Under the pieces are notes generated by a model that saw only the letters and a program-made list of their open reading frames with translations, searched no databases and was not told where the DNA came from. Positions 17,043 through 25,268 of a DNA stretch of 64,000 nucleotides are shown here, piece after piece; position 1 is the first letter of the stretch; every line of letters starts with the position of its first letter. The translations under genes and the position numbers were made by a program. Origin of the DNA: Micromonospora wenchangensis (GTDB lineage: Bacteria > Actinomycetota > Actinomycetes > Mycobacteriales > Micromonosporaceae). The stretch is from contig NZ_MZMV01000010.1 of assembly GCF_002210435.1 (NCBI RefSeq), forward strand, positions 1-64,000, written 5' to 3'.

Positions 17043-17882
17043 TCAGCCGGGGCAGCCGGTGGAGGCGGTGAGCCGTACCTGCGTGCCGGTGCCGTCGGCC
17101 AGCACGGTGGCCGGGCCGCTGCGGTAGGCGTACACCTCGGGGAGGTCGGCCACCGGGGAGCCGGCGGCCAGCGGACGCAGGCCGGTCAGCGCGACCGGCG
17201 CGTCGCCGGCCGAGACGGCGACGGTACGGGCGGTGCCGCCACCCGGGCACGGCGCGGTGAACTGTTCCGGGGCGGACCGCGCGGGGCGGCCCAGCGCCCG
17301 CAGCGCGGCGTCCAACGTCGGGTCGGCGGGAGCCGCCGACGGCTGCGGATAGCCGGCACCGACCGGGCGGCACCCGGTGTCGGCGGTGAACCGGACCCGG
17401 CCACCGCTGGTGACCCGGCCCTGTACGACGACGAACTCCCCGGCGTCGGCGCGCAGCCGGGGGCCCGACGCGCCGGCCCGCACCCCGGCCCGCCAGCCGG
17501 CCGGCAGCCGGTCGGCGACCCGGTCCAGCAGGGCCCGCTCACCCCCCTCGGCGACCAGCACGTCCAGCCCCCGGGTCAGGGTCGCGCCGTCGGCCATCGG
17601 GGTGATCCGGCAGCCGCGCTCGACCTGCGGGCCGGTCAGCGCCCAGGCACCGTCGCCGACCGCCGCGACCAGTTCACCGAGCGCCCGGTCGACCACCGGG
17701 CCGGCCTCGGCGAGGGTGCGCTGTTCCTTGACCGTCGGCGGGTCGTGCCGGGCCGACCACCAGGTGAGCCCGCCCACCACCACCGCCCAGGTCACCGTCA
17801 CGGCCAACAGCCAGGCCAGCCGGCGGCGCGGCGCGGACGGACCGGTCGGTGGGGCGTACCCCTGCTGGACGGCACCGTTCAC
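17043..17882 (-). CDS. Membrane-anchored extracytoplasmic protein, unknown function
   Basis: 279-residue protein with one transmembrane helix (about 24-43, LAWLLAVTVTWAVVVGGLTW) and a large outer domain with four cysteines, including GCRITP and TGCRPVGAGY. No family recognised. It lies 51 bp downstream of a winged-helix regulator on the same strand, so the two may be co-transcribed. GTG 17882. Confidence 0.7.
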   Translation of the reverse strand: MNGAVQQGYAPPTGPSAPRRRLAWLLAVTVTWAVVVGGLTWWSARHDPPTVKEQRTLAEAGPVVDRALGELVAAVGDGAWALTGPQVERGCRITPMADGATLTRGLDVLVAEGGERALLDRVADRLPAGWRAGVRAGASGPRLRADAGEFVVVQGRVTSGGRVRFTADTGCRPVGAGYPQPSAAPADPTLDAALRALGRPARSAPEQFTAPCPGGGTARTVAVSAGDAPVALTGLRPLAAGSPVADLPEVYAYRSGPATVLADGTGTQVRLTASTGCPG

Positions 17883-17933
17883 CGGGCCATCGTGTCACGC
17901 CCCCGCCGCCGGCCCACCCGCCGGTGCCCGGGG

Positions 17934-18419
17934 TCAGCCGCGCGGTACGGCGAGCCGGTAGCCGACGCCGCGTACGGTCTGCACCTGCGGGCCGCCGGCC
18001 ACCTCGCGCAACTTGCGGCGCAGCCGCTTGACCGCAGAGTGCAGGATGGCCGCGTCGCCCAGCCAGGTGCCGCCCCACACCGAGCCGAAGATCCGTTCGT
18101 AGCTCCAGACCGACCCGGGGTCGCCGGCCAGCCGGGCCAGCAGTTCCCGTTCCAGCCGGGTCAGCGCCAGCGGCTCCCCCCGCCAGGTGACCAGGTGGCG
18201 GGCCGGGTCGACGACGAGGTCGCCGCAGCGCACCGGACCCGGCTCCGGCGGGGGCACGGGAGCAGGCACCGGCGGGCCCGGGAAGAGCATGGCGCGCAGC
18301 TCGGCCAGGTCGGCGCAGATCACCACCGGGCCGAGGTCGTCGAGCCGGCGGACCACCCGCTCCCGGACCGAGACGTCAGCGCTGACACAGACCACGAAAG
18401 GGATGTCGACACCGGTCAC
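17934..18419 (-). CDS. OmpR/PhoB-type winged-helix DNA-binding protein
   Basis: 161 residues. The C-terminal 95 form a transcriptional-regulatory-C domain (CGDLVVDPARHLVTWRGEPL; LTRLERELLARLA; AVKRLRRKLRE; VQTVRGVGYRL). The N-terminal 55 residues look like a shortened receiver (FVVCVSADVSVRERVVRRL) with no phospho-acceptor Asp in the usual place, followed by a Pro-rich linker. It is therefore probably not controlled by a sensor kinase in the usual way. GTG 18419 fits a GGGGAGG ribosome site 5 bp upstream. Confidence 0.82.
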   Translation of the reverse strand: MTGVDIPFVVCVSADVSVRERVVRRLDDLGPVVICADLAELRAMLFPGPPVPAPVPPPEPGPVRCGDLVVDPARHLVTWRGEPLALTRLERELLARLAGDPGSVWSYERIFGSVWGGTWLGDAAILHSAVKRLRRKLREVAGGPQVQTVRGVGYRLAVPRG

Positions 18420-18720
18420 CCGTCCTCCCCAGGACCGCACCCGCCGCCCGCTGCCCGGCGGGCCCGTCTGCCCACAACGGGGGCCGGCGCGGCCTGCCGT
18501 CAGCCTAGCGGTCAGCGTGGCGCCCGGTTACTGACCGAATACTGACCGACCCGATCCATTGATCAGCTTGGTTCTCCGGCTGAGCATGATGCACAGCGGC
18601 CGTGGGGGCCCACGCAGCACCCACCACCGGCCACCTCCTCAGCCGCTCCGCGTGGCCGCGACCCCGGCACACGCGGCCGGGCCCGAACCGATCGGGCCCG
18701 ACGACGTGGGGAGGAACAGC

Positions 18721-21700
18721 GTGCTCAGACGACCGACCGGACGACCGTCCCGGTGGCGATTGGTGGCCGCGCTCGCGGCCGGACTCCTGGGCCTCACCGC
18801 CCAGCCCGCACTACCCGCCGGGGCCGCGCCGGCCGCACCCCGGGCCACCGTGGACCGGCAGGTCCTCGACGGGCTCGCCGACGGCACCGAGACCTTCCTG
18901 GTCTACCTGCGCGAACAGGCCCCACTCGGGCAGGCGGCCCGGCTGCGCAGCCCGGACGCCCGCGCCGCCGAGGTGCACCGGCTGCTCACCACCACCGCCG
19001 AGCGGACCCAGCGTGACCTGCGGACGGTGCTGGACGACCGGAAGGCCACCTACACCGCCTACTGGATCGCCAACGCGCTGCGGGTGACCGGGGACCGGGC
19101 GCTGCTGGACACCATCGCCGCCCGGCCCGAGGTCGAGCGGATCGCCGCCACCCGCAGCTACCCGTTGATCCGGCCGGTGCGTAGCACCGCCGCCCGCGCC
19201 GGCACCGACGCCGTCGAGTGGGGGCTGACCAATATCGGCGCACCCCGGGTCTGGGACGAGTTCGGCGACCGGGGCGAGGGCCTGGTCGTCGCCAACATCG
19301 ACAGCGGCGTGCAGTTCGACCACCCCGCGCTGGTCAACTCCTACCGGGGCAACCTCGGTGGCGGCACCTTCGACCACAACTACGACTGGTACGACCCGGC
19401 CGGCATCTGCCCGCAGGACGCCCCCTGCGACAACAACGACCACGGCACCCACACCATGGGCACCATGGTCGGCACCGACGGGTCCGCCAACCAGGTGGGG
19501 GTCGCCCCCGGCGCGAAGTGGATCGCCGCCAAGGGCTGCGAGACCAACAGCTGCTCGGACGCCTCGCTGCTGGCCGCCGGCCAGTGGGTGCTCGCCCCGA
19601 CCGACCTCAACGGCCAGAACCCCCGCCCCGACCTGCGCCCCGACATCGTCAACAACTCGTGGGGCGGCGACGGCGGCGACCCGTGGTACCAGCAGACCGT
19701 CGCCGCCTGGCGGGCCGCCGGGATGTTCCCGGTCTTCTCCGCCGGCAACGACGGCCCGGCCTGTGGCAGCGCCGGCTCCCCCGGCGACAACCCCAACGCG
19801 TACGCGGTCGGCTCGTACGACGTGAACAACGCCATCTCCAGCTTCTCCGGTCGGGGTAACTCCACCGACCCGGCCGGGCTGAAGCCGAACATCGCCGCGC
19901 CCGGCAGCAACGTGCGCTCCAGCGTCCCCGGCAACGGGTACGCGTCGTTCAACGGCACCTCGATGGCCGCCCCGCACGTCGCCGGCACGGTCGCCCTGAT
20001 CTGGTCGGCCGCGCCCAGCCTGCGCGGGGACATCGCCGGCACCGAGGCGCTGCTCGACCGCACCGCGACCGACGTCGACGCGACCACCTGCGGGGGCACC
20101 GCCGCCGACAACAACGTCTTCGGCGAGGGTCGGCTCAACGCGTACGAGGCGGTCCGGCAGGCCCCGCGCGGTCCGGTGGGTCAGGTCGGCGGCCGGGTCA
20201 CCGACGCGGCGACCGGCGACCCGGTGGCGGGTGCCACCGTCGCCACGGGCGCGCGCAGCGTCACCACCGGCACCGACGGCAGGTACGCGCTGACCGTCCC
20301 GGCCGGCGAGACCACGTTGACCGTCTCCGCGTACGGCTTCCGCACCGCGACCGGCACCGTGACCGTCCCGGAGGACGGCACGGTCACCCGGGACTTCGCC
20401 CTGACGGCCACGCCGACGGTCACCGTCTCCGGCCGGGTCACCGACGGCTCCGGGCACGGCTGGCCGCTGTACGCCACGATCGAGGTCGCCGGCCGACCCG
20501 GCGGACCCGTCTTCACCGACCCGGTGACCGGCCGGTACTCGTTCACCGTGGCCGGCAACACCGACTACAAGCTGACCGTCACCGCGAAGTACCCGGGCTA
20601 CCGGACGGTGACGAAGGACCTGACCGTCGGGTCGACGGCCACCACGGCCGACGTCCCGGTCCCGGTCGAGGCGGCCTGTGTCGCGGCCGGCTACACCGGC
20701 AGCCTCAGCGCGCCCCTGCTGTCGCAGAGCTTCGACGGCACCACCGCGCCCGAGGGCTGGACGGTGCGCAACCGCACCGACAAGGGCGGCTGGGTCTTCA
20801 ACGACCCGGGCGCGCGGGGCAACCTGACCGGCGGCACCGGCGGGTTCGCGATCATCGACAGCGACAAGCTCGGCACCGGCAACACCCAGGACACCGACCT
20901 GATCGCCCCGCCGGTCGACCTGTCCGCCTCGGCCGCGCCGCTGCTGCGGTTCCGCAGCGACTGGCGGGCCGTCGGGATCAGCGACACCGCCGACGTGGAC
21001 GTCTCCACCGACGCCGGGGCGAGCTGGACGAACGTCTGGCACCAGACGGCGAGCCGGCGTGGCCCCCGGGTCGAGGAGGTGCCGCTGACCCCGGCGGCCG
21101 GCGCGACCGGCGCGCTGGTGCGCTTCCGGTTCAAGGGCACCTTCGCCTGGTGGTGGCAGGTGGACGACGTCCAGCTGGTGAACCGGGACTGCACGCCCGT
21201 CCCGGGTGGCCTGGTGGTCGGTAACACCACCGACCGCAACACCGGCGCGGCGGTCAACGGGGTGACGGTGACCAGCGTCGACCGGCCCGCCGACACGGCC
21301 GTCTCGGCGGCCACCCCGGACGACCCGAACCTGCCGGACGGCTTCTACCACCTCTTCTCGGGGCTGACCGGCACCCACCCGTTCACCGCCTCCCGCCCGC
21401 CGTACACCCCGGTCACCCAGCAGGTGACCGTGGTGGCCGACAGCGCCCGCCGGGCCGACCTGGCCCTGGCCGCGGGGCGGCTCACCGTCAGCACCACCAC
21501 GATCGAGGCCCACCAGCCGTACGGCAGCACCCGCACCGCCAAGGTGACGGTCCGCAACACGGGCTCCGCCCCGGCGACCGTGGAGCTGCTGGAACGCGGT
21601 GGCGGGTTCGAGGTGCTGTCCACCGGCGGCGCACCGCTGCGGGAGCAGGTGGTCAAGGGGATCAGCACCGGCCGTAACGGTGCCCGCTACGGCGGCGGGT

Positions 21701-23103
21701 CGGTCGACGCCGCGCCGCAGGCCGACGACGCCTGGGCCCGGATCACCAACCTGCCCGCCGCGATCTACGACAACGCGGCGGCCAACCTGGACGGCAAGGT
21801 CTACTCGGTCGGCGGCGGTGGGGACACCGGCAACGAGCGCAAGGCGTGGGTGTTCGAGCCGGCCACCGGCGTCTGGACGGCGCTGCCCGACCTGCCGCAC
21901 GCCCGGTCCAAGCCGTCCGCCGTGGGGATCAGCGGCAAGCTGTACGTGATCGGCGGTTGGGGCTCCGGCGACGGCATGGAGTCGTCGGTGGACGTTTTCG
22001 ACCCGGCGACCGGGGCGTGGAGCACCCTGGCCGGGGCGGTCAACCCGGCACCCGCCGCCGCGGCCGGCACCGCCGTGGCCGGGGGCAAGGTGTACCTGGT
22101 CGGCGGCTGCGTCGACAGCACCTGCACGGAGAGCAACAAGCTGGTGGTGTTCGACCCGCGTACCGGCACGTTCCGCACCGGTGCGGTCTACCCGCACCCG
22201 GTCTCCTGGGTGTCCTGCGGCGGGATCGGCAGCCAGGTGTACTGCGCGGGCGGGGTCGCCGCCGACGAGTACACCGACACCTGGCGGTACGAGCCGGCGT
22301 CGGACACCTGGAGCGCGCTCCCGAACCTCCCGGTCGACCTGTGGGGCTCCCAGTACGCGTCGGCCGGCGGCATGCTGGTGCTGGCCGGCGGGGTGACGGG
22401 CGGCTCGACGTCGGTCACCAACCGGACGCTCGGCTTCGACCCGGTCGCCGGGGCCTGGAAGAACCTGCCGAACGCCCAGTTCAGCAGGTACCGGGGTGCC
22501 GCCGCCTGCGGGGCGTACAAGATCGGTGGTTCGCCCAGCTCGTTCGTCGGCTCGCCGGACAGCGAACGGCTCGGCGGGCTGGAGGGCTGCTCGGACGCCA
22601 GTGACCTGCCGTGGCTGTCCACCGCGCCGACCAGCTTCACGCTCGCCCCGGGGGCGTCCCAGACGGTCACCGTCACGCTGACCGCCACGGCGGCGGCCGG
22701 GGTGCTCCAGCCCGGGGCGTACTCGGGTGAGCTGGGGATCACCTCGGACACGCCGTACCCGGTGTCGGCGGTCGGGGTCGAGATGAACGTCTCGCCGCCG
22801 AACAACTGGGGCAAGATCCAGGGCACGGTGACCGGGGTGACCTGCGGCGGCCAGACCGTCGGCGTCCCGGCCACGATCCGGCTGAACCTGGTCGGTTCGA
22901 CCACCGGCACCACGCTCACCGCCGACGCCCAGGGTCGCTACGCCTGGTGGCTGCCCAAGGGCAGGTACGACGCGATCGTGGCCAAGGACGGTTGGGTGCC
23001 CCAGGTCCAGCGCACCGTCGTGGAAGCGGGCATCGTCGGGACGCTCAACTTCGGGCTGACCCCGACGTCGACCTGCGCGGGCGTCCGGTCATCCGGCCTG
23101 TGA
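18721..23103 (+). CDS. Secreted multidomain subtilisin-like serine protease with kelch repeats
   Basis: 1460-residue secreted protease. Signal peptide at about 1-38 (RWRLVAALAAGLLGL...AGAAPA), I9-like propeptide about 45-150, S8 catalytic domain about 160-480 with Asp194 (NIDSGVQFDH), His241 (DHGTHTMGT) and Ser414 (NGTSMAAPHVAG). Then two carboxypeptidase-regulatory-like beta domains (about 488-650), a jelly-roll segment (about 660-820), another CarboxypepD-like domain, kelch-type repeats (about 1018-1290; KVYSVGGGG, KLYVIGGWG, KVYLVGGC), and a final CarboxypepD-like domain. GTG 18721 has a strong GGGGAGGA site 5 bp upstream. Likely an exported degradative enzyme. Confidence 0.92.
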   Translation: MLRRPTGRPSRWRLVAALAAGLLGLTAQPALPAGAAPAAPRATVDRQVLDGLADGTETFLVYLREQAPLGQAARLRSPDARAAEVHRLLTTTAERTQRDLRTVLDDRKATYTAYWIANALRVTGDRALLDTIAARPEVERIAATRSYPLIRPVRSTAARAGTDAVEWGLTNIGAPRVWDEFGDRGEGLVVANIDSGVQFDHPALVNSYRGNLGGGTFDHNYDWYDPAGICPQDAPCDNNDHGTHTMGTMVGTDGSANQVGVAPGAKWIAAKGCETNSCSDASLLAAGQWVLAPTDLNGQNPRPDLRPDIVNNSWGGDGGDPWYQQTVAAWRAAGMFPVFSAGNDGPACGSAGSPGDNPNAYAVGSYDVNNAISSFSGRGNSTDPAGLKPNIAAPGSNVRSSVPGNGYASFNGTSMAAPHVAGTVALIWSAAPSLRGDIAGTEALLDRTATDVDATTCGGTAADNNVFGEGRLNAYEAVRQAPRGPVGQVGGRVTDAATGDPVAGATVATGARSVTTGTDGRYALTVPAGETTLTVSAYGFRTATGTVTVPEDGTVTRDFALTATPTVTVSGRVTDGSGHGWPLYATIEVAGRPGGPVFTDPVTGRYSFTVAGNTDYKLTVTAKYPGYRTVTKDLTVGSTATTADVPVPVEAACVAAGYTGSLSAPLLSQSFDGTTAPEGWTVRNRTDKGGWVFNDPGARGNLTGGTGGFAIIDSDKLGTGNTQDTDLIAPPVDLSASAAPLLRFRSDWRAVGISDTADVDVSTDAGASWTNVWHQTASRRGPRVEEVPLTPAAGATGALVRFRFKGTFAWWWQVDDVQLVNRDCTPVPGGLVVGNTTDRNTGAAVNGVTVTSVDRPADTAVSAATPDDPNLPDGFYHLFSGLTGTHPFTASRPPYTPVTQQVTVVADSARRADLALAAGRLTVSTTTIEAHQPYGSTRTAKVTVRNTGSAPATVELLERGGGFEVLSTGGAPLREQVVKGISTGRNGARYGGGSVDAAPQADDAWARITNLPAAIYDNAAANLDGKVYSVGGGGDTGNERKAWVFEPATGVWTALPDLPHARSKPSAVGISGKLYVIGGWGSGDGMESSVDVFDPATGAWSTLAGAVNPAPAAAAGTAVAGGKVYLVGGCVDSTCTESNKLVVFDPRTGTFRTGAVYPHPVSWVSCGGIGSQVYCAGGVAADEYTDTWRYEPASDTWSALPNLPVDLWGSQYASAGGMLVLAGGVTGGSTSVTNRTLGFDPVAGAWKNLPNAQFSRYRGAAACGAYKIGGSPSSFVGSPDSERLGGLEGCSDASDLPWLSTAPTSFTLAPGASQTVTVTLTATAAAGVLQPGAYSGELGITSDTPYPVSAVGVEMNVSPPNNWGKIQGTVTGVTCGGQTVGVPATIRLNLVGSTTGTTLTADAQGRYAWWLPKGRYDAIVAKDGWVPQVQRTVVEAGIVGTLNFGLTPTSTCAGVRSSGL

Positions 23104-23205
23104 CCGGCTGACCGGCCCCACCCGGTGGCCGTCGACCCCACCCGGGGTCGGCGGCCACCGCCATCTCCCCCGCCGCCCCACCCGTCGGGCGGCGTCCCTC
23201 GTGAT

Positions 23206-23275
23206 CCAGCGCTATTGGGCCGATGTAGCGGTATCCGCCCGCTCCGATACCGCTACATCGCCGCCAATGCGCTGG
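23206..23275. repeat. Palindromic element A, copy 2
   Basis: Long imperfect hairpin. The inner stem is 15 bp perfect (23221-23235 with 23246-23260, CGATGTAGCGGTATC), loop 10 bases; the outer arms CCAGCGC and ATTGG also pair after small bulges, giving about 27 paired positions. Shares GGGCCGATGT(A/T)GCGGTATC with the copy at 13249. Confidence 0.75.
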
Positions 23276-23352
23276 CCACGGTGCCCGGACGAGCTTCGGC
23301 CGCCGGGGATCGATCTCTCCGGCGGCTCGGGGAGCCACACCATGTTCGGAAC

Positions 23353-23396
23353 CAGGTATGCCTGTGGGTCATACTTATGACTCACAGGCATACCTG
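23353..23396. repeat. 44-bp near-perfect palindrome
   Basis: Arms 23353-23373 and 23376-23396 are 21 bp each, pairing throughout with a single G-T pair and a 2-base centre. Each arm also holds a smaller dyad, GTATG-N9-CATAC. Its AT content is higher than the flanks. It sits 160 bp past the GntR stop codon. Could be an operator, a terminator or a cruciform site. Confidence 0.8.
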
Positions 23397-23555
23397 TCTG
23401 TGGAGACAGCGTCCCCCAAGAGGTTCAGTAGGGCAGCAGAGCAGCAGGACAGCGCTGTCCCCGCTCCGAGCGCCGGTGCCGGTGTCCGGCGATCGTCGAG
23501 TACCGGCCACTCAGCGGCGGGCAGGCAGCAGCCCGAAAGCGCCATCAGATTCAGG

Positions 23556-23795
23556 TCAGGGCTTGCGCAACCAGGTCGCCGGGTCGGTGATGTAGATGCC
23601 CTTGCCCTGGTGGCGGCTGATCACCCCGAGCGCCTCCAGCCGCACGTTGACCAGGTTGATCGTCGACGGACTGACGTTGAACCGGCTGCACTGCTCGCTG
23701 ATCGAGGGCAGCTTGTCTCCCGGCTTGTACTTACCCGACCTGACGTCGGCGACGATCTCGTCGGAGATCCGGATGTAGTCCGGGGTCGCAGGCAT
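23556..23795 (-). CDS. Minimal GntR-family DNA-binding protein
   Basis: 79-residue protein that is almost only a GntR winged helix (ISDEIVADVRSGKYKPGDKL; SEQCSRFNVSPSTINLVN; LGVISRHQGKGIYI), with no effector domain. Such short GntR proteins are frequent in actinomycete integrative elements and plasmids (Kor/Tra-type). No integrase or transfer gene is nearby. ATG 23795 has AGGAG 5 bp upstream. The gene and its promoter are AT-richer than the neighbours, hinting at acquisition. Confidence 0.85.
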   Translation of the reverse strand: MPATPDYIRISDEIVADVRSGKYKPGDKLPSISEQCSRFNVSPSTINLVNVRLEALGVISRHQGKGIYITDPATWLRKP

Positions 23796-24038
23796 GGCAC
23801 TCCTCGCGTGGCACCCGCGATTCGATCACGCTCTCATCACGGCATGCAACTACGCACTGCAACCGGTCGTTGACTCTTTCAAGTTCCTCAAATAAGTTGG
23901 TTGGCGAGCGCTCCTCGCGTGGCAACGAGCAGGGCTCTCCCCCGGCCGGGGCGGGTGCAGCGGAAGGGAAACCGCCCGCCCCGGCCACCTTCCACGGCAG
24001 CACAATCCCCGCTGCCCCTGCGGAGAGGTGGTCCCATC

Positions 24039-24530
24039 GTGTGCAGGCTCCTCCGGCTGTTCCGCCGGCCCCGATCGAGGGCAACCGACCAGCCCCCGAC
24101 AACAGGACGGTCCGCGCCGGCCAAGCGACCCACGGCAACCGGGCGGCCCCCCGCCCGGCACCGCGTCACCAACCGGCCCCCGACCAACCAGGCCAGGAGC
24201 AACAGGCGCCCGACAAACCAGACCCCGGACAGCCGGGCAGCCGGTCGCCCCGGTGGGCAATCCGGGCCGGCGGGGCGGAGGAACAGTGGGCAGCACTACC
24301 GGTCGACGGCGTACCGGCCGCTCTGCGCGAGCCAGGTACGGCAGCAGTGGTTCGGCAGGTCCCGCAACGGGCTGCACCCGGGCGAGGTGGACGGGTTCCT
24401 GCACCGGATCGCCGACGAGCTGACCGTGCTGCACGCCGAGCTGGCCCGTACCCGGGAGGAGAACGCACGGATCAAGGGTGCGCTGCGTGACTGGCAGTCC
24501 CGGTTCGCGCCCCGGGTGGTGCGGGCGTGA
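24039..24530 (+). CDS. DivIVA-domain-like small protein
   Basis: 163 residues. The C-terminal 60 resemble the DivIVA lipid-binding N-domain and coiled coil (GLHPGEVDGFLHRIADELTV then LHAELARTREENARIKGALR). The first 90 residues are a basic, Pro/Thr/Asn-rich unstructured region. May sit at the membrane or septum. GTG 24039 (VCRLLRLFRRPR) is the best start, with GGAGAGG about 10 bp upstream. Stop overlaps the next gene by GTGA. Confidence 0.65.
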   Translation: MCRLLRLFRRPRSRATDQPPTTGRSAPAKRPTATGRPPARHRVTNRPPTNQARSNRRPTNQTPDSRAAGRPGGQSGPAGRRNSGQHYRSTAYRPLCASQVRQQWFGRSRNGLHPGEVDGFLHRIADELTVLHAELARTREENARIKGALRDWQSRFAPRVVRA

Positions 24531-24781
24531 CCGCCGCACCTGGGCGCGAGCGGTTCGTCGTACACCTGACTGTCGCTGCCGACGACCTGCCGGCGGCGCG
24601 GCTGCTGGCCGGCGCGATCGGCCGGTCGCTGGCGTTCCTGCCGGAGCTGGTGCTCGGCGAGACCACCGTCTCCGAGGCGGACGTGACGGACCGGCAACAC
24701 CAGGTGTTCTGTGATCGGCGGCTCGGTGGGCGGCGGCGCTGCGTCCGGCGGGTCGACCACCAGGGCGGCTGCAACTCGTGA
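24527..24781 (+). CDS. 84-residue hypothetical protein coupled to the DivIVA-like gene
   Basis: Small protein starting at GTG 24527 in a GTGA overlap with the DivIVA-like gene. Sequence ERFVVHLTVAADDLPAARLL, then LAGAIGRSLAFLPEL, ending with a Cys/Arg-rich tail (FCDRRLGGRRRCVRRVDHQG). No family recognised. The first 60 residues could form a ferredoxin-like beta-alpha-beta unit. Coupling suggests it acts with its neighbour. Confidence 0.6.
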   Translation: MTAAPGRERFVVHLTVAADDLPAARLLAGAIGRSLAFLPELVLGETTVSEADVTDRQHQVFCDRRLGGRRRCVRRVDHQGGCNS

Positions 24782-24890
24782 CGCCACCGGCCGAGCAACG
24801 GCCCCGTGGGCTGCCGGATGGCGGGCACCTCGCGCCTGCCGGGCCCGGACACCCGGGCTGCCGGGCGGGCCGCCGGAGGGGCGACGGCGC

Positions 24891-24924
24891 GGGGCCGGTC
24901 ACCCCGGGTGGGGTGACCGGCCCC
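24891..24924. terminator. Bidirectional hairpin terminator
   Basis: 15-bp perfect stem (GGGGCCGGTCACCCC / complement) with a 4-base loop, between the 84-residue gene and the convergent DUF1416 gene. Confidence 0.75.
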
Positions 24925-24944
24925 GGGCCGATCGTGAGCGTGGG

Positions 24945-25265
24945 TCAGGCGACCGTGACGGTGACCTCGTTGACGCCCCGGTTGGCGGTCACGGCGGTGT
25001 CGCCGTTGCCGTGCCGGGACAGCGCCCGCAGGGTCCAGTTGCCCGGCGCGGCGAAGAACCGGAACTGGCCGGCCGGGGAGGTGACGACCTCGGCGGTGAA
25101 CTCACCAGTCGAGTCGAGCAGCCGGACGTACGCGCCGGGCACGACGTCGCCCGACTCGGCCAGCACCTGGCCGGTGATGACGGTTTCCTTCTCCAGGTCC
25201 AGGCTGGCCGGCAGGGGCGCGGACTGGTCCGGCGCGGCGCAGCCGGCGGCGGTGGGAGCGGTCAT
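24945..25265 (-). CDS. DUF1416 protein (SseC-like)
   Basis: 106-residue protein of the DUF1416 family, called SseC in mycobacteria, always linked to thiosulfate sulfurtransferase genes. A transthyretin-like beta domain is visible (VITGQVLAESGDVVPGAYVR; AGQFRFFAAPGNWTLRAL). Follows the sulfurtransferase gene by 3 bp in one operon. Single Cys at residue 9 (AAGCAAPD). Role in sulfur metabolism inferred from context only. Confidence 0.9.
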   Translation of the reverse strand: MTAPTAAGCAAPDQSAPLPASLDLEKETVITGQVLAESGDVVPGAYVRLLDSTGEFTAEVVTSPAGQFRFFAAPGNWTLRALSRHGNGDTAVTANRGVNEVTVTVA

Positions 25266-25268
25266 GGC

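Larger units (their letters stand above)
23104..23555. other. 452-bp non-coding region rich in palindromes
   Basis: No convincing gene on either strand. It contains the element-A hairpin (23206-23275), a 44-bp near-perfect palindrome (23353-23396), a short segment (about 23432-23445) that resembles the right arm of the 55.1-kb hairpin, and a perfect 14-bp palindrome GGACAGCGCTGTCC at 23447-23460. It separates the subtilase 3' end from the GntR gene 3' end. Confidence 0.7.

Noticed and set aside
18811..22197. 1128-residue open frame antisense to the secreted subtilase
   Set aside because: GC-rich third positions keep the opposite frame open. The translation is Gly/Arg/Val-biased with no domain, while the plus strand has a full subtilase with catalytic triad.
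23556..24781. Integrative element or plasmid remnant
   Set aside because: Only a minimal GntR gene and AT-richer DNA suggest it. No integrase, excisionase, att site at a tRNA, replication or transfer gene was found.
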